DNA of 14,193 nt, from NCBI GenBank assembly GCA_023259685.1, contig JALRGP010000014.1, forward strand, positions 1 through 14,193, written 5' to 3'. Below, one piece after another: positions 1-6,457 of the stretch. A model generated the notes under the pieces. The model searched no databases. It saw only the letters and a program-made list of their open reading frames with translations, and was not told the origin of the DNA. Made by a program: the position numbers and the translations under genes. Every line of letters starts with the position of its first letter. Within the stretch, counting starts at the first letter, position 1. The stretch is from Alphaproteobacteria bacterium. GTDB taxonomy: Bacteria; Pseudomonadota; Alphaproteobacteria; JALRGP01.

Positions 1-137
1 AATGTATGGAAACACATCCTTATGCATTATTTTTCTTTATTCCATTTATATTATGCACAACATTTACGGTTTTAAACCTTTTCTTAGGAGTCATTATTAA
101 TTCGATGAATAAAGCATTAAAAAATAATAATTCTTAA
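1..137 (+). CDS. Voltage-gated sodium channel-like ion transport protein, C-terminal fragment
   Basis: This is the 3' end of a gene that enters from the left edge, read in the frame whose first full codon is at position 3 and ending in TAA at 135-137. The visible tail begins CMETHPYALFFFIPFIL, continues through a hydrophobic helix (VLNLFLGVIINSM) and ends KNNNS. This matches the end of the pore module of bacterial single-domain sodium channels (BacNav/NaChBac type). In that family a Met-Glu-x-x-Pro-[WY]-Ala segment leads into transmembrane helix S6, which carries FFIPFI and then [VI]-x-N-L-x-x-x-I-[IV]-x-[DNS]-[AS]-M. The protein would sit in the inner membrane and conduct a cation. Only about ten residues follow S6, so the cytoplasmic neck and coiled coil usual in BacNav channels seem absent. 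The selectivity filter and voltage sensor lie outside the window, so ion specificity cannot be judged. Confidence 0.72.
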   Translation, partial: CMETHPYALFFFIPFILCTTFTVLNLFLGVIINSMNKALKNNNS

Positions 138-143
138 CAATTT

Positions 144-1145
144 TTATCTTAGACTTTCATCATACACACTTAATAAGGCTTGGGCTTCGTGTTGTATTGA
201 AAAATGTTCTTTGACATATCTTTGAGCTTTTGCACCCAGGGTTTGAATCATCTCAGGATGCGTTAAAAGAGAGTTGACAGCACATTTCAAAGCATTGACA
301 TCATCACAGGGGATCAGGATCCCCCTTTGGTTATGCTCTGAAATAAGATCTGCAAAAGCTCCAGTGTTAGAGCCAATGACAGCGCACCCTGCAGCAGCAG
401 CCTCGAACAAAGTTAATCCAAATCCTTCATACCGGGGACATGCTACAACAATATCAATTGTATTTAAGAATTCAAGCAAATGGCTATGTGTCATCTCTGT
501 CCATGTGACTCGATCATTCACACCACATTGATGAATTTTTTGAATAATTTTGTCCTTAAAAGAGGCATGTTTTTTTTGAGTTAAACCAATAATGTATGCA
601 TGAAAATCATGATGTGTCAGTTGAAGTAACGCATCCACAAAAATATCGGTTCCTTTTTCTTCTCGAATACGACCAATAATGGCAATTTTGATAGGACCAT
701 TACGTATTCGATCCGATTGTGAGACAGGAATATGAACACCATGCGGAATAATTGCCGATGTAAACGGCGCATACGCAGCAGATTTTTTCGACGTTGAGAT
801 AATGAGGTCGCTACGGGCACAAATCATACGAGACAACCACCCTTTGGGGCGTTGCGCTGCAAAGGTAAATATTATTTTAATAGGACGACGGGCGATAGCT
901 TTTAGCAAAAGACATATAAAAACCTCGTGATTACGTCTAGCGTGAATGACTAGATTTTCATTGGTTTTTTTAAAAAACAGTCTGATGAAACGGCTCAAGG
1001 ATAATCCTCGGTAATGATGTTTGTTATTCAACCCCACATAATAAAGATCATCTTTTGATTGTTCTAATATCGGTTGAAGCGCAAAGATGGTGCTACTGAC
1101 CCCAGAAGATCGCCGTTTAAGATTTAAAATAACAATAGTTTTCAT
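144..1145 (-). CDS. GT4-family glycosyltransferase (LpcC-like, probable lipopolysaccharide core)
   Basis: A 333-residue GT-B fold glycosyltransferase of family GT4, expected at the cytoplasmic face of the inner membrane and transferring a sugar from a nucleotide donor. The C-terminal Rossmann domain is clear: IAIIGRIREEKG at about residues 154-165 is the usual domain-opening motif. RYEGFGLTLFE ends in the EX7E pair (Glu240 and Glu248), which contacts the donor nucleotide and is followed by AAAAGCAVIGSNTGAF. The N-terminal half has the short HARRN segment (68-72) and IPHGV (133-137) typical of LPS-core mannosyl- or glucosyltransferases such as LpcC. The exact sugar and acceptor cannot be read from sequence. 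The start ATG overlaps the stop of a 33-codon upstream ORF as ATGA, which may couple their translation. Its 3' end faces the ion-channel gene with a 6-base gap. Family assignment is firm; the LPS role is inference. Confidence 0.85.
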   Translation of the reverse strand: MKTIVILNLKRRSSGVSSTIFALQPILEQSKDDLYYVGLNNKHHYRGLSLSRFIRLFFKKTNENLVIHARRNHEVFICLLLKAIARRPIKIIFTFAAQRPKGWLSRMICARSDLIISTSKKSAAYAPFTSAIIPHGVHIPVSQSDRIRNGPIKIAIIGRIREEKGTDIFVDALLQLTHHDFHAYIIGLTQKKHASFKDKIIQKIHQCGVNDRVTWTEMTHSHLLEFLNTIDIVVACPRYEGFGLTLFEAAAAGCAVIGSNTGAFADLISEHNQRGILIPCDDVNALKCAVNSLLTHPEMIQTLGAKAQRYVKEHFSIQHEAQALLSVYDESLR

Positions 1146-1243
1146 CGAGTATATTTTTTATTAAGCCCCGTAATCCAAAACATGTCTTCTCTTATCACAC
1201 CTTTGTTGATATTGTCTTTAAAATTTTCAAAAAAATATCTCAT
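1142..1243 (-). CDS. Possible 33-residue small ORF overlapping the glycosyltransferase start
   Basis: An ATG at 1243-1241 opens a 33-codon frame (MRYFFENFKDN..., ending GLNKKYTR) that stops with TGA at 1144-1142, sharing ATGA with the glycosyltransferase start at 1145. Such overlaps are typical of translational coupling. No good Shine-Dalgarno sequence is visible upstream (only AGAG about 10 bases away), and an in-frame TAA immediately precedes the ATG. I do not recognise the peptide. It could be a leader or coupling ORF, the last remnant of a lost upstream gene, or chance in AT-rich DNA. The arrangement is directly seen; expression is not shown. Confidence 0.3.
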   Translation of the reverse strand: MRYFFENFKDNINKGVIREDMFWITGLNKKYTR

Positions 1244-1363
1244 TTAAAATAACTCTAGTTTGATATAAAAATTCAACAAAAAAGGACACATCCTTGTTTT
1301 AATTAAAATTTTGGGATCCATCCTCTTTAATAGAATATTGTCCTTTTTCGATTCTTTATGCAA
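1244..1363. other. Gene-free stretch with a 10-bp inverted repeat
   Basis: No convincing gene is visible on either strand. AAAAAGGACA at 1279-1288 is matched by its exact reverse complement TGTCCTTTTT at 1339-1348, with 50 bases between. The long loop makes it a poor terminator hairpin. It may be the worn ends of a small element or chance similarity. The stretch also probably holds the promoter of the minus-strand small ORF and glycosyltransferase, but I see no box clear enough to name. Confidence 0.3.
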
Positions 1364-1503
1364 TAGACCTCTTTCCAAAAATGGATTTTTTTCTAAACCT
1401 TTTTCTAATAAAAACATGCTAGGCGCTTATGAAGCACAGAACTGAAGTAGTCATGAGGCAATGAGAAGACTCTCATTAGAAAATCGGTTTGGAAAGAGGT
1501 CTA
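1364..1503. mobile_element. MITE-like element with 16-bp terminal inverted repeats
   Basis: TAGACCTCTTTCCAAA at 1364-1379 recurs as its perfect reverse complement at 1488-1503. With small gaps the similarity continues inward (GATTTT...CTAA on both ends). Each end carries TA outside GACCTCTTTCCAAA, so TA may be the duplicated target. That would fit a 136-bp element at 1366-1501 of the IS630/Tc1-mariner type or an IS5-family subgroup with TA duplications. The interior has no ORF that could encode a transposase, so it is non-autonomous or a deletion remnant of a larger IS. It lies in the gene-poor stretch between the glycosyltransferase leader and the hypothetical gene. The repeat is directly seen; the family assignment is inference. 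Confidence 0.6.
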
Positions 1504-1532
1504 ATAATTTTATACTTGTTCACCAACTTTAT

Positions 1533-1670
1533 CTATTTTTTTTCTAAAGAAAAATCTTCTGTTGAATGAGCTTTTGACAACAATTTTTCCTCAAGTTTGG
1601 GTCTTTTTTGAACACAAAAAAAAGCACTGTCTTTTTTTCTTTTTCCTAAAATAAAAAAGGGGGGGGTATC
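1533..1670 (-). other. In-frame open extension downstream of the hypothetical gene's stop (possible former C-terminus)
   Basis: After the TAA that ends the neighbouring hypothetical gene (1673-1671), the same frame stays open for 45 codons to a TAG at 1535-1533. It begins DTPPFFILGKRKKD and ends in a Lys/Glu/Leu-rich run (KRPKLEEKLLSKAHSTEDF). The first codons cover a run of eight C (G8 on the + strand, 1659-1666). So long an open run is unusual in AT-rich non-coding DNA. It may be a former C-terminal extension cut off by a nonsense mutation, or the stop could be bypassed. No start codon or ribosome site of its own is apparent. Confidence 0.3.
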
Positions 1671-2426
1671 TTACGCCATTAATTCGTACATCAATAAGGA
1701 TTGAGGACGCTTTTGAAGTGGGCATAGGTTAATATCTAAACACATTTTTTTTATACACTTACATTTTATTTTGGTAGATAAAATATCAAAAATATCAATA
1801 ATCGTTGTTCCGGATGGCCGTAAAATATTTCTTTCACAAGAAAATATCATGCTTTTGCGATCTTGTTTTAACATCAAAGAAAAATTTGCTTTAAATCCAA
1901 CATAAACGGGTGCAATATAATTTCTAATATAATGTGTTTCTTCAAAATGATCTAAAGTCAATCGATAGATATCGTTTTCAAATGTGTAAAAGTTCGGCTT
2001 AAATCCGCGAATAAAACGGTGAAAAATAGTAGTTAGAAACTCAGGATCCTCACCAGCTTTTTTAAATTCATGCTCATTATGAGTCCACAAAGACACCATC
2101 AATAACAACGGAAAATTTCTAGAATCCCAAGGAAAAGATTGCCGGTTCTCTAATAAACGCCCAAACATTGTGGTTAATCCAAAACGTCCGATGTCACGAT
2201 CAGAATAATTAAAAAAATCTTTTTTTTCCTTATCTGACAGGGGTGTGTTTCTAATGTTTCCTAATAAAAGTGGTACCAAATACCCCATACGGTTGACGGG
2301 TGGTATCTCTGGTTTTAATGAAATAGTAATTTTAATAGGGGTATTTTGAATAGATAATGGTGTATCGTTATCCATCATGGTGAACACCCAACTAAAAGTC
2401 AGTAGCGTATAAAAAATCTTAAACAT
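1671..2426 (-). CDS. Hypothetical protein with probable signal peptide and cysteine-rich C-terminus
   Basis: I do not recognise this protein, 251 residues from the ATG at 2426. I prefer that start over a TTG six codons upstream (2444) because it opens directly into a signal-peptide-like sequence: a lysine at position 3, then a hydrophobic run (MFKIFYTLLTFSWVFTMM). This suggests export or membrane anchoring. The rest is soluble in character with no further clear membrane helix. Near the C-terminus is a cysteine cluster (KCKCIKKMCLDINLC). The gene follows cydA by 46 bases on the same strand, where cydB would normally lie, but it is neither hydrophobic enough nor long enough to be CydB. The reading frame stays open beyond its TAA (see 1533-1670), so the present end may be secondary. 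Coding status is supported by length and operon position only. Confidence 0.6.
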   Translation of the reverse strand: MFKIFYTLLTFSWVFTMMDNDTPLSIQNTPIKITISLKPEIPPVNRMGYLVPLLLGNIRNTPLSDKEKKDFFNYSDRDIGRFGLTTMFGRLLENRQSFPWDSRNFPLLLMVSLWTHNEHEFKKAGEDPEFLTTIFHRFIRGFKPNFYTFENDIYRLTLDHFEETHYIRNYIAPVYVGFKANFSLMLKQDRKSMIFSCERNILRPSGTTIIDIFDILSTKIKCKCIKKMCLDINLCPLQKRPQSLLMYELMA

Positions 2427-2472
2427 TTGTAAAGGTTGTTCCAATTTTTAATATTACTGTAACGCACAAATA

Positions 2473-3858
2473 TTAAAATTTAGTCAATTTTTCCCTCTGA
2501 CAGATCAATTTTTTGGTGATTACAATACTTAAAATGATTAAGACCACGTAAAACACCAATAATATAAAAAATGTCATTTTGATAGATGCCTGATGAGAGC
2601 TTTTTAAAATAGCCATGTGGGTAGGAATTCTTTCGTAAACGACCCACGGTTGGCGACCATGTTCAACCACAAACCATCCGCATAAAATGGCCACCCAAGG
2701 AAGCGGCCATATCCACCGTGTTATTGTTAAAAATAAATTTGAGTAGGATGATTTTTTTTTAAGGAATATTGTGCCATATATAAAATAGGTTAAAAGTAAA
2801 AAACCAATTCCAACCATAACTCTAAAACCATAAAAAATACTGGTGACGGTTGGAATTGTTGCTTGTGCGGCGGCGTCTGTTGTTGGGTAATATTTTTTTA
2901 ACAGATCAAATCCAATTTCACCTGATTCTATTTTTTTTTTATTTAACCTCATCAATTCCTTAATACCAATGATTTTTTTGTCACAAGAATGATGGGTTAA
3001 TATGTTTAATAAGCAAGGAATCTTGATACAAAAATGATGTTCAAATTGTGTGACATCGGGATAGGAAAAAAGAATCAAAGGCGTTGTGGAAGATGATTCA
3101 AAAATTCCCTCCATTACTGCAAATTTCATCGGTTGATGCTGGGCGCAAAGCCTGCTTTGATGATGTCCAGAGATGATCAATGCAATGGCCGACCATAGCC
3201 CAACAACACTTCCTAAGCGCAATAATATTCGTGCGTCATGAATGAATTTATTGTTTTTGAACCAATAAGCTCCGATCATCATCACAAACATGGCGCCCAC
3301 CATATGGCCGCTCACCATTGTATGGAAAAATTTCGCCTGAGCCACATCACTTGTCACGATACCCCATAAAGAATTCAACGTACAACTTTCTTGTCCAAAC
3401 GATACACCAACCGGTTTTTGCATCCACGCATTGGCAGATAAAATCCAAAATCCTGATAAGTGGGTGGCAAAGCAAATACCCCAAGCAATCACCATATGAA
3501 TCTTTTTTGAAAAGTAACGAAACCCTGCGTAATATAAACCAATGAATGCTGATTCAATAAAAAATGCACTCATACCCTCAATGGACAATATTTTTCCAAA
3601 AACTTGGCGTAAATATTTTGTAAACGGACCTAGGTGCGTTGCAAATTGCATTTGTAAAGGTATCCCTGTGACAACGCCCATGGTGAAATGAACTGAAAAA
3701 ATTGAAATGAGAAAATAACATAAATGTCGAAGGCGGTTGTTTGACCTATAAATATCACATGTTTGAAGAATACATAATATGAGAATGAGTCCAATAGTCA
3801 AAGGGACAAACAAAAAATGTACAGATGCACTCAGGCCAAATTGGACACGTTCCCACAT
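2473..3858 (-). CDS. cydA: Cytochrome bd-type quinol oxidase subunit I
   Basis: CydA, the haem-carrying subunit of cytochrome bd oxidase, an inner-membrane enzyme that oxidises quinol and reduces oxygen to water with high affinity. The 461 residues contain about nine hydrophobic helices. Key residues are intact: His14 (haem b595/d region ligand, in SVHFLFVP), Glu94 and Glu102 (IEG...FFIES), His179 (AKFFHT) and Met348 (FRVMVG) as haem b558 ligands, the quinol-site Lys245 and Glu250 (MKFAVMEG), and Glu399 in the diagnostic WFVVEHGRQPW. It is about 60 residues shorter than the E. coli protein. The missing part is the C-terminal portion of the Q-loop, so it looks like the short-Q-loop class. It starts 5 bases after the antiporter stop, so the two are probably cotranscribed. 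The partner gene cydB, normally immediately downstream, is absent from the window; an unrelated hypothetical gene follows. Confidence 0.95.
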   Translation of the reverse strand: MWERVQFGLSASVHFLFVPLTIGLILILCILQTCDIYRSNNRLRHLCYFLISIFSVHFTMGVVTGIPLQMQFATHLGPFTKYLRQVFGKILSIEGMSAFFIESAFIGLYYAGFRYFSKKIHMVIAWGICFATHLSGFWILSANAWMQKPVGVSFGQESCTLNSLWGIVTSDVAQAKFFHTMVSGHMVGAMFVMMIGAYWFKNNKFIHDARILLRLGSVVGLWSAIALIISGHHQSRLCAQHQPMKFAVMEGIFESSSTTPLILFSYPDVTQFEHHFCIKIPCLLNILTHHSCDKKIIGIKELMRLNKKKIESGEIGFDLLKKYYPTTDAAAQATIPTVTSIFYGFRVMVGIGFLLLTYFIYGTIFLKKKSSYSNLFLTITRWIWPLPWVAILCGWFVVEHGRQPWVVYERIPTHMAILKSSHQASIKMTFFILLVFYVVLIILSIVITKKLICQREKLTKF

Positions 3859-3863
3859 TCACT

Positions 3864-5141
3864 TTATTGGCGATCGTCGTTTTGATCGATGGGTCTATAG
3901 GTCAAAGAAAGTCGTTTTTTTCGTCTTTTAAAGGCACGGGTCAATAAATGACGAAGGGACCAAAAATGGCGGATACTATAAGATAGTTCTTTAGGATCAC
4001 AATAACGCTTTGTAATCAGCATCCAAAGGGGGCTCGTTATTAACGATAATACCGTTAATGCAATAATAAGCTTTTCACCAAACGGGCTTAAAATTTTCAC
4101 GCTTTGAGCCACCGATACCAACAAAAAAGCAAATTCTCCAATTTGCCCCAAAGATACGCTAATGAAAAAAGCTTGTTGAAAAGGAACCCTTAAAATTGTG
4201 AGAGCCCCCAAATTGACCAATGTTTTAATCACGGTGACAACAAACAACAATGTCAAAATATTTTGCCAATATTCGATCACGAACTGTACGTCTAACAACA
4301 ATCCAATTGATAAACAAAACGTCATCAGCAGAGTACTTTGGATGGGTTTGACGGTCTCTAAAATCATATTTCTTTCATGACAGTTTCCAAGAACAAGACC
4401 GGCTAAGAATGCTCCATAAGCCTCGGATAAACCAATCATCCCAGATAAAAGCGATGCACCGAAACATACCATTAAGCTGACCAAAGGAATCAAGTCAGTC
4501 TCGCCTACAATGCGATCAAATAATGGCAGCCTGATACGTTGTCTTTGGCTCAGGTAAAAAATCAAAATGATGATGAGGCCAATAGCAAATGATAATTTTA
4601 ATACCAAAGCAAGGCCGTCCAAAGCTGATGCACCAGAGGAGCGAATCATAATAATCATTGGAACGATTGCTAAATCTTGGGCAATCAGGATGCCGATTGC
4701 TGTTTGTCCAGTATCAGTCACATACTCCCCTTGACTTTCTAATATTTTGACAACAATGGCTGTTGATGAAACGGAAATGACAAACCCTAGCAACAATGAC
4801 AAATGAAATGACCAATTAAAAATTTGAGACAAACTAAGTGTAACAAGAACACTGAGTGTAATTTGTAAAATGGCACAAAATGTGGATACACCCCAAATTT
4901 TTTTAAAACTTCGAAGATTCAATTCCATACCAATCACAAACAACAGTAACAATACACCAAGTTGTGATAACTCACTGACATGATCACGAGATTGAATCAC
5001 CCCCATACCCGACGGGCCTAGGATAATTCCAACCATAATATATCCCAAAATTGGTGGTTGTTTTAGAGCTGATAAAGAAATTCCTCCAAACAAAGCAGCA
5101 GCAACAACCAACACAATTTCATTTAAAAAATTCCCGTGCAT
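3864..5141 (-). CDS. CPA2-family cation/proton antiporter (KefB/KefC-like membrane domain)
   Basis: A 425-residue polytopic membrane protein of the monovalent cation:proton antiporter-2 family (Na+/H+ exchanger domain), expected to exchange K+ or Na+ for protons across the inner membrane. Visible hallmarks are PPILGYIMVGIILGPSG (29-45), a long series of hydrophobic helices, STAIVVKILES (126-136) and the family's Gln-Asp pair in ILIAQDLAIVP (Gln155, Asp156). The protein ends with a short basic tail (RAFKRRKKR). It lacks the C-terminal RCK/TrkA-N nucleotide-binding domain of true KefB and KefC, so regulation by glutathione adducts or NAD is unlikely and I assign no symbol. The start codon at 5141 has no obvious Shine-Dalgarno sequence. 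It is first in a minus-strand run with cydA and diverges from prfB. The pairing with a respiratory oxidase hints at a shared role in proton or ion balance, which is inference. Confidence 0.88.
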   Translation of the reverse strand: MHGNFLNEIVLVVAAALFGGISLSALKQPPILGYIMVGIILGPSGMGVIQSRDHVSELSQLGVLLLLFVIGMELNLRSFKKIWGVSTFCAILQITLSVLVTLSLSQIFNWSFHLSLLLGFVISVSSTAIVVKILESQGEYVTDTGQTAIGILIAQDLAIVPMIIMIRSSGASALDGLALVLKLSFAIGLIIILIFYLSQRQRIRLPLFDRIVGETDLIPLVSLMVCFGASLLSGMIGLSEAYGAFLAGLVLGNCHERNMILETVKPIQSTLLMTFCLSIGLLLDVQFVIEYWQNILTLLFVVTVIKTLVNLGALTILRVPFQQAFFISVSLGQIGEFAFLLVSVAQSVKILSPFGEKLIIALTVLSLITSPLWMLITKRYCDPKELSYSIRHFWSLRHLLTRAFKRRKKRLSLTYRPIDQNDDRQ

Positions 5142-5208
5142 ACAATGCGCAAATCAATATAAATCATAGTAATTTATTGTAACATGGATTTGAAAAACAC
5201 TATGAGTG

Positions 5209-5237
5209 TTGACGTCTGTATCAAAAATATTAACAAT
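5209..5237 (+). promoter_or_regulatory. Candidate sigma-70-type promoter for prfB
   Basis: TTGACG at 5209-5214 resembles a -35 box, and AACAAT at 5232-5237, 17 bases later, is a weak -10 (four of six matches to TATAAT). Transcription would start about 25 bases before the prfB start codon. It is the best match in the 128-base divergent gap, but AT-rich DNA gives such matches easily. Confidence 0.25.
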
Positions 5238-5269
5238 AAATCATGATTGTAGCATACACATATTATTAA

Positions 5270-6362
5270 ATGGACATGAACATATTAGAACATAAATTAA
5301 GTATGTTAAGGGGGTATCTTTGACTTTGATCAGTTGGTTAAAGATTTAAGAGAATTAGAAAAACAATCTGAAGACGTATCATTATGGGATGTTCCTGAAA
5401 AAGCTCAACATGTTTTAAAAAATAAAGAAAGCCTATCAAAAAAAATTACTGATGTTGAATTATTCTTTAAACGCTTTGAGGATATCCAAACCCTTTATGA
5501 GCTAGGGCAAGACCTTGGCGATGAAATGGCGATAACCGAAGCCACAGAACAATCGGATATTTTAGCGAAAGACCTCAGACGATTTGAATTAATTTTGATG
5601 ATGAATGATGAATTGGATGAGTCTTGTGCATTCTTGGATATCAATTCGGGCGCCGGAGGAACAGAGGCGCAAGATTGGGTATCTATGTTGCTTCGTATGT
5701 ATTTACGTTTTTGTGAACGCCGAGGTTTTAAAGCAGAGATTATTGATGCCACGGATGGGCAATCAGCCGGATATAAATCGGTGACAATTAAAATTGAAGG
5801 TGAACGTGCTTATGGCTGGCTTAAAAAAGAAAGTGGTGTTCACCGTTTGGTGCGTATCTCTCCATTTGATGCCAATAAACGCCGCCATACCAGTTTTGCA
5901 TCCGTATCCATTTTGCCCATTTTAACAGATAACATTGTGGTGGAAATCCTAGATAAAGATCTGCGAATTGACACCTATCGCGCATCGGGCGCCGGAGGAC
6001 AACATGTCAATAAAACCGAAAGTGCTGTTCGTATCACCCATTTACCAACAGGCATCGTGACTCAATGTCAAACTGACCGTTCTCAACACCGTAATAAAGC
6101 GTATGCTATGTCCATGTTAAAAGCAAAATTATATGAACTGAAAAAGAAAGATAGAGAACAAGTTGGTCAATTTGATAAAACGGACATTGGATGGGGACAT
6201 CAAATTCGTTCTTATGTTTTGCATCCTTATCAATTGGTGAAAGACGCCCGCACATCATTGGAAACGGGAAATACTCAGGCCGTTCTTGACGGCGATATCG
6301 ATGATTTTTTGGAATCAGCTTTGCTGAAAGATTTGTCACAACACAATTCCCCTGACAGCTGA
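5270..6362 (+). CDS. prfB: Peptide chain release factor 2, with programmed +1 frameshift
   Basis: Release factor RF2 recognises UAA and UGA stop codons and triggers peptide release at the ribosome. A short zero frame starts at ATG 5270 (or ATG 5276) and reaches TGA at 5321-5323; the main frame continues from GAC at 5322. Joined through the shift they give about 363 residues, close to the 365 of E. coli. The upstream in-frame TAA at 5267-5269 excludes an earlier start. The SPF anticodon-like tripeptide (in LVRISPFDANKRR) and the GGQ catalytic motif at 5994-6002 (ASGAGGQHVNKTESAVR) are intact. The Asp-Ile-Asn-Ser-Gly-Ala-Gly-Gly-Thr-Glu segment of domain 2 is also present. No strong Shine-Dalgarno precedes the start. 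The gene diverges from the antiporter and is followed 95 bases later by uvrA. It ends in TGA, one of RF2's own target codons. Identification is very secure. Confidence 0.97.
5306..5324 (+). promoter_or_regulatory. RF2 autoregulatory +1 frameshift site
   Basis: The sequence TTA AGG GGG TAT CTT TGA C contains every element of the classic prfB recoding site: an internal Shine-Dalgarno-like AGGGGG (5309-5314), a three-base spacer TAT, the slippery CTT (5318-5320), the in-frame TGA stop (5321-5323) and the following C that weakens termination. When RF2 is scarce the ribosome pauses at UGA, the tRNA on CUU slips to UUU, and translation continues in the +1 frame to make more RF2. The core from AGGGGG to TGAC is the same as I recall for E. 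coli. Confidence 0.95.
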
Positions 6363-6402
6363 CACAATGATGTCTTCACCTGCAAGTGGATTGATACAAT
6401 TT

Positions 6403-6429
6403 TTGAAAAAAAATATTCCTTGATACAAT
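6403..6429 (+). promoter_or_regulatory. Candidate uvrA promoter
   Basis: TACAAT at 6424-6429 is a good -10 match (five of six), with TTGAAA at 6403-6408 as a possible -35 at a short 15-base spacing. The -10 lies inside a 10-bp direct repeat, TTGATACAAT at 6391-6400 and 6420-6429, whose meaning is unknown. No alphaproteobacterial LexA box (GTTC-N7-GTTC or GAAC-N7-GAAC) is visible, so SOS control is not supported from this sequence. Confidence 0.3.
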
Positions 6430-6457
6430 AAATCATTCCATTAAAAGGATTGATTCC

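Noticed and set aside
5278..5291. GAAC-N6-GAAC resembling an alphaproteobacterial LexA box
   Set aside because: The known motif has a seven-base spacer, and this match lies inside the prfB coding region, not at a promoter.
5321..5323. TGA early in prfB as a disabling mutation
   Set aside because: It sits in the exact programmed frameshift context and all functional motifs follow in the +1 frame.
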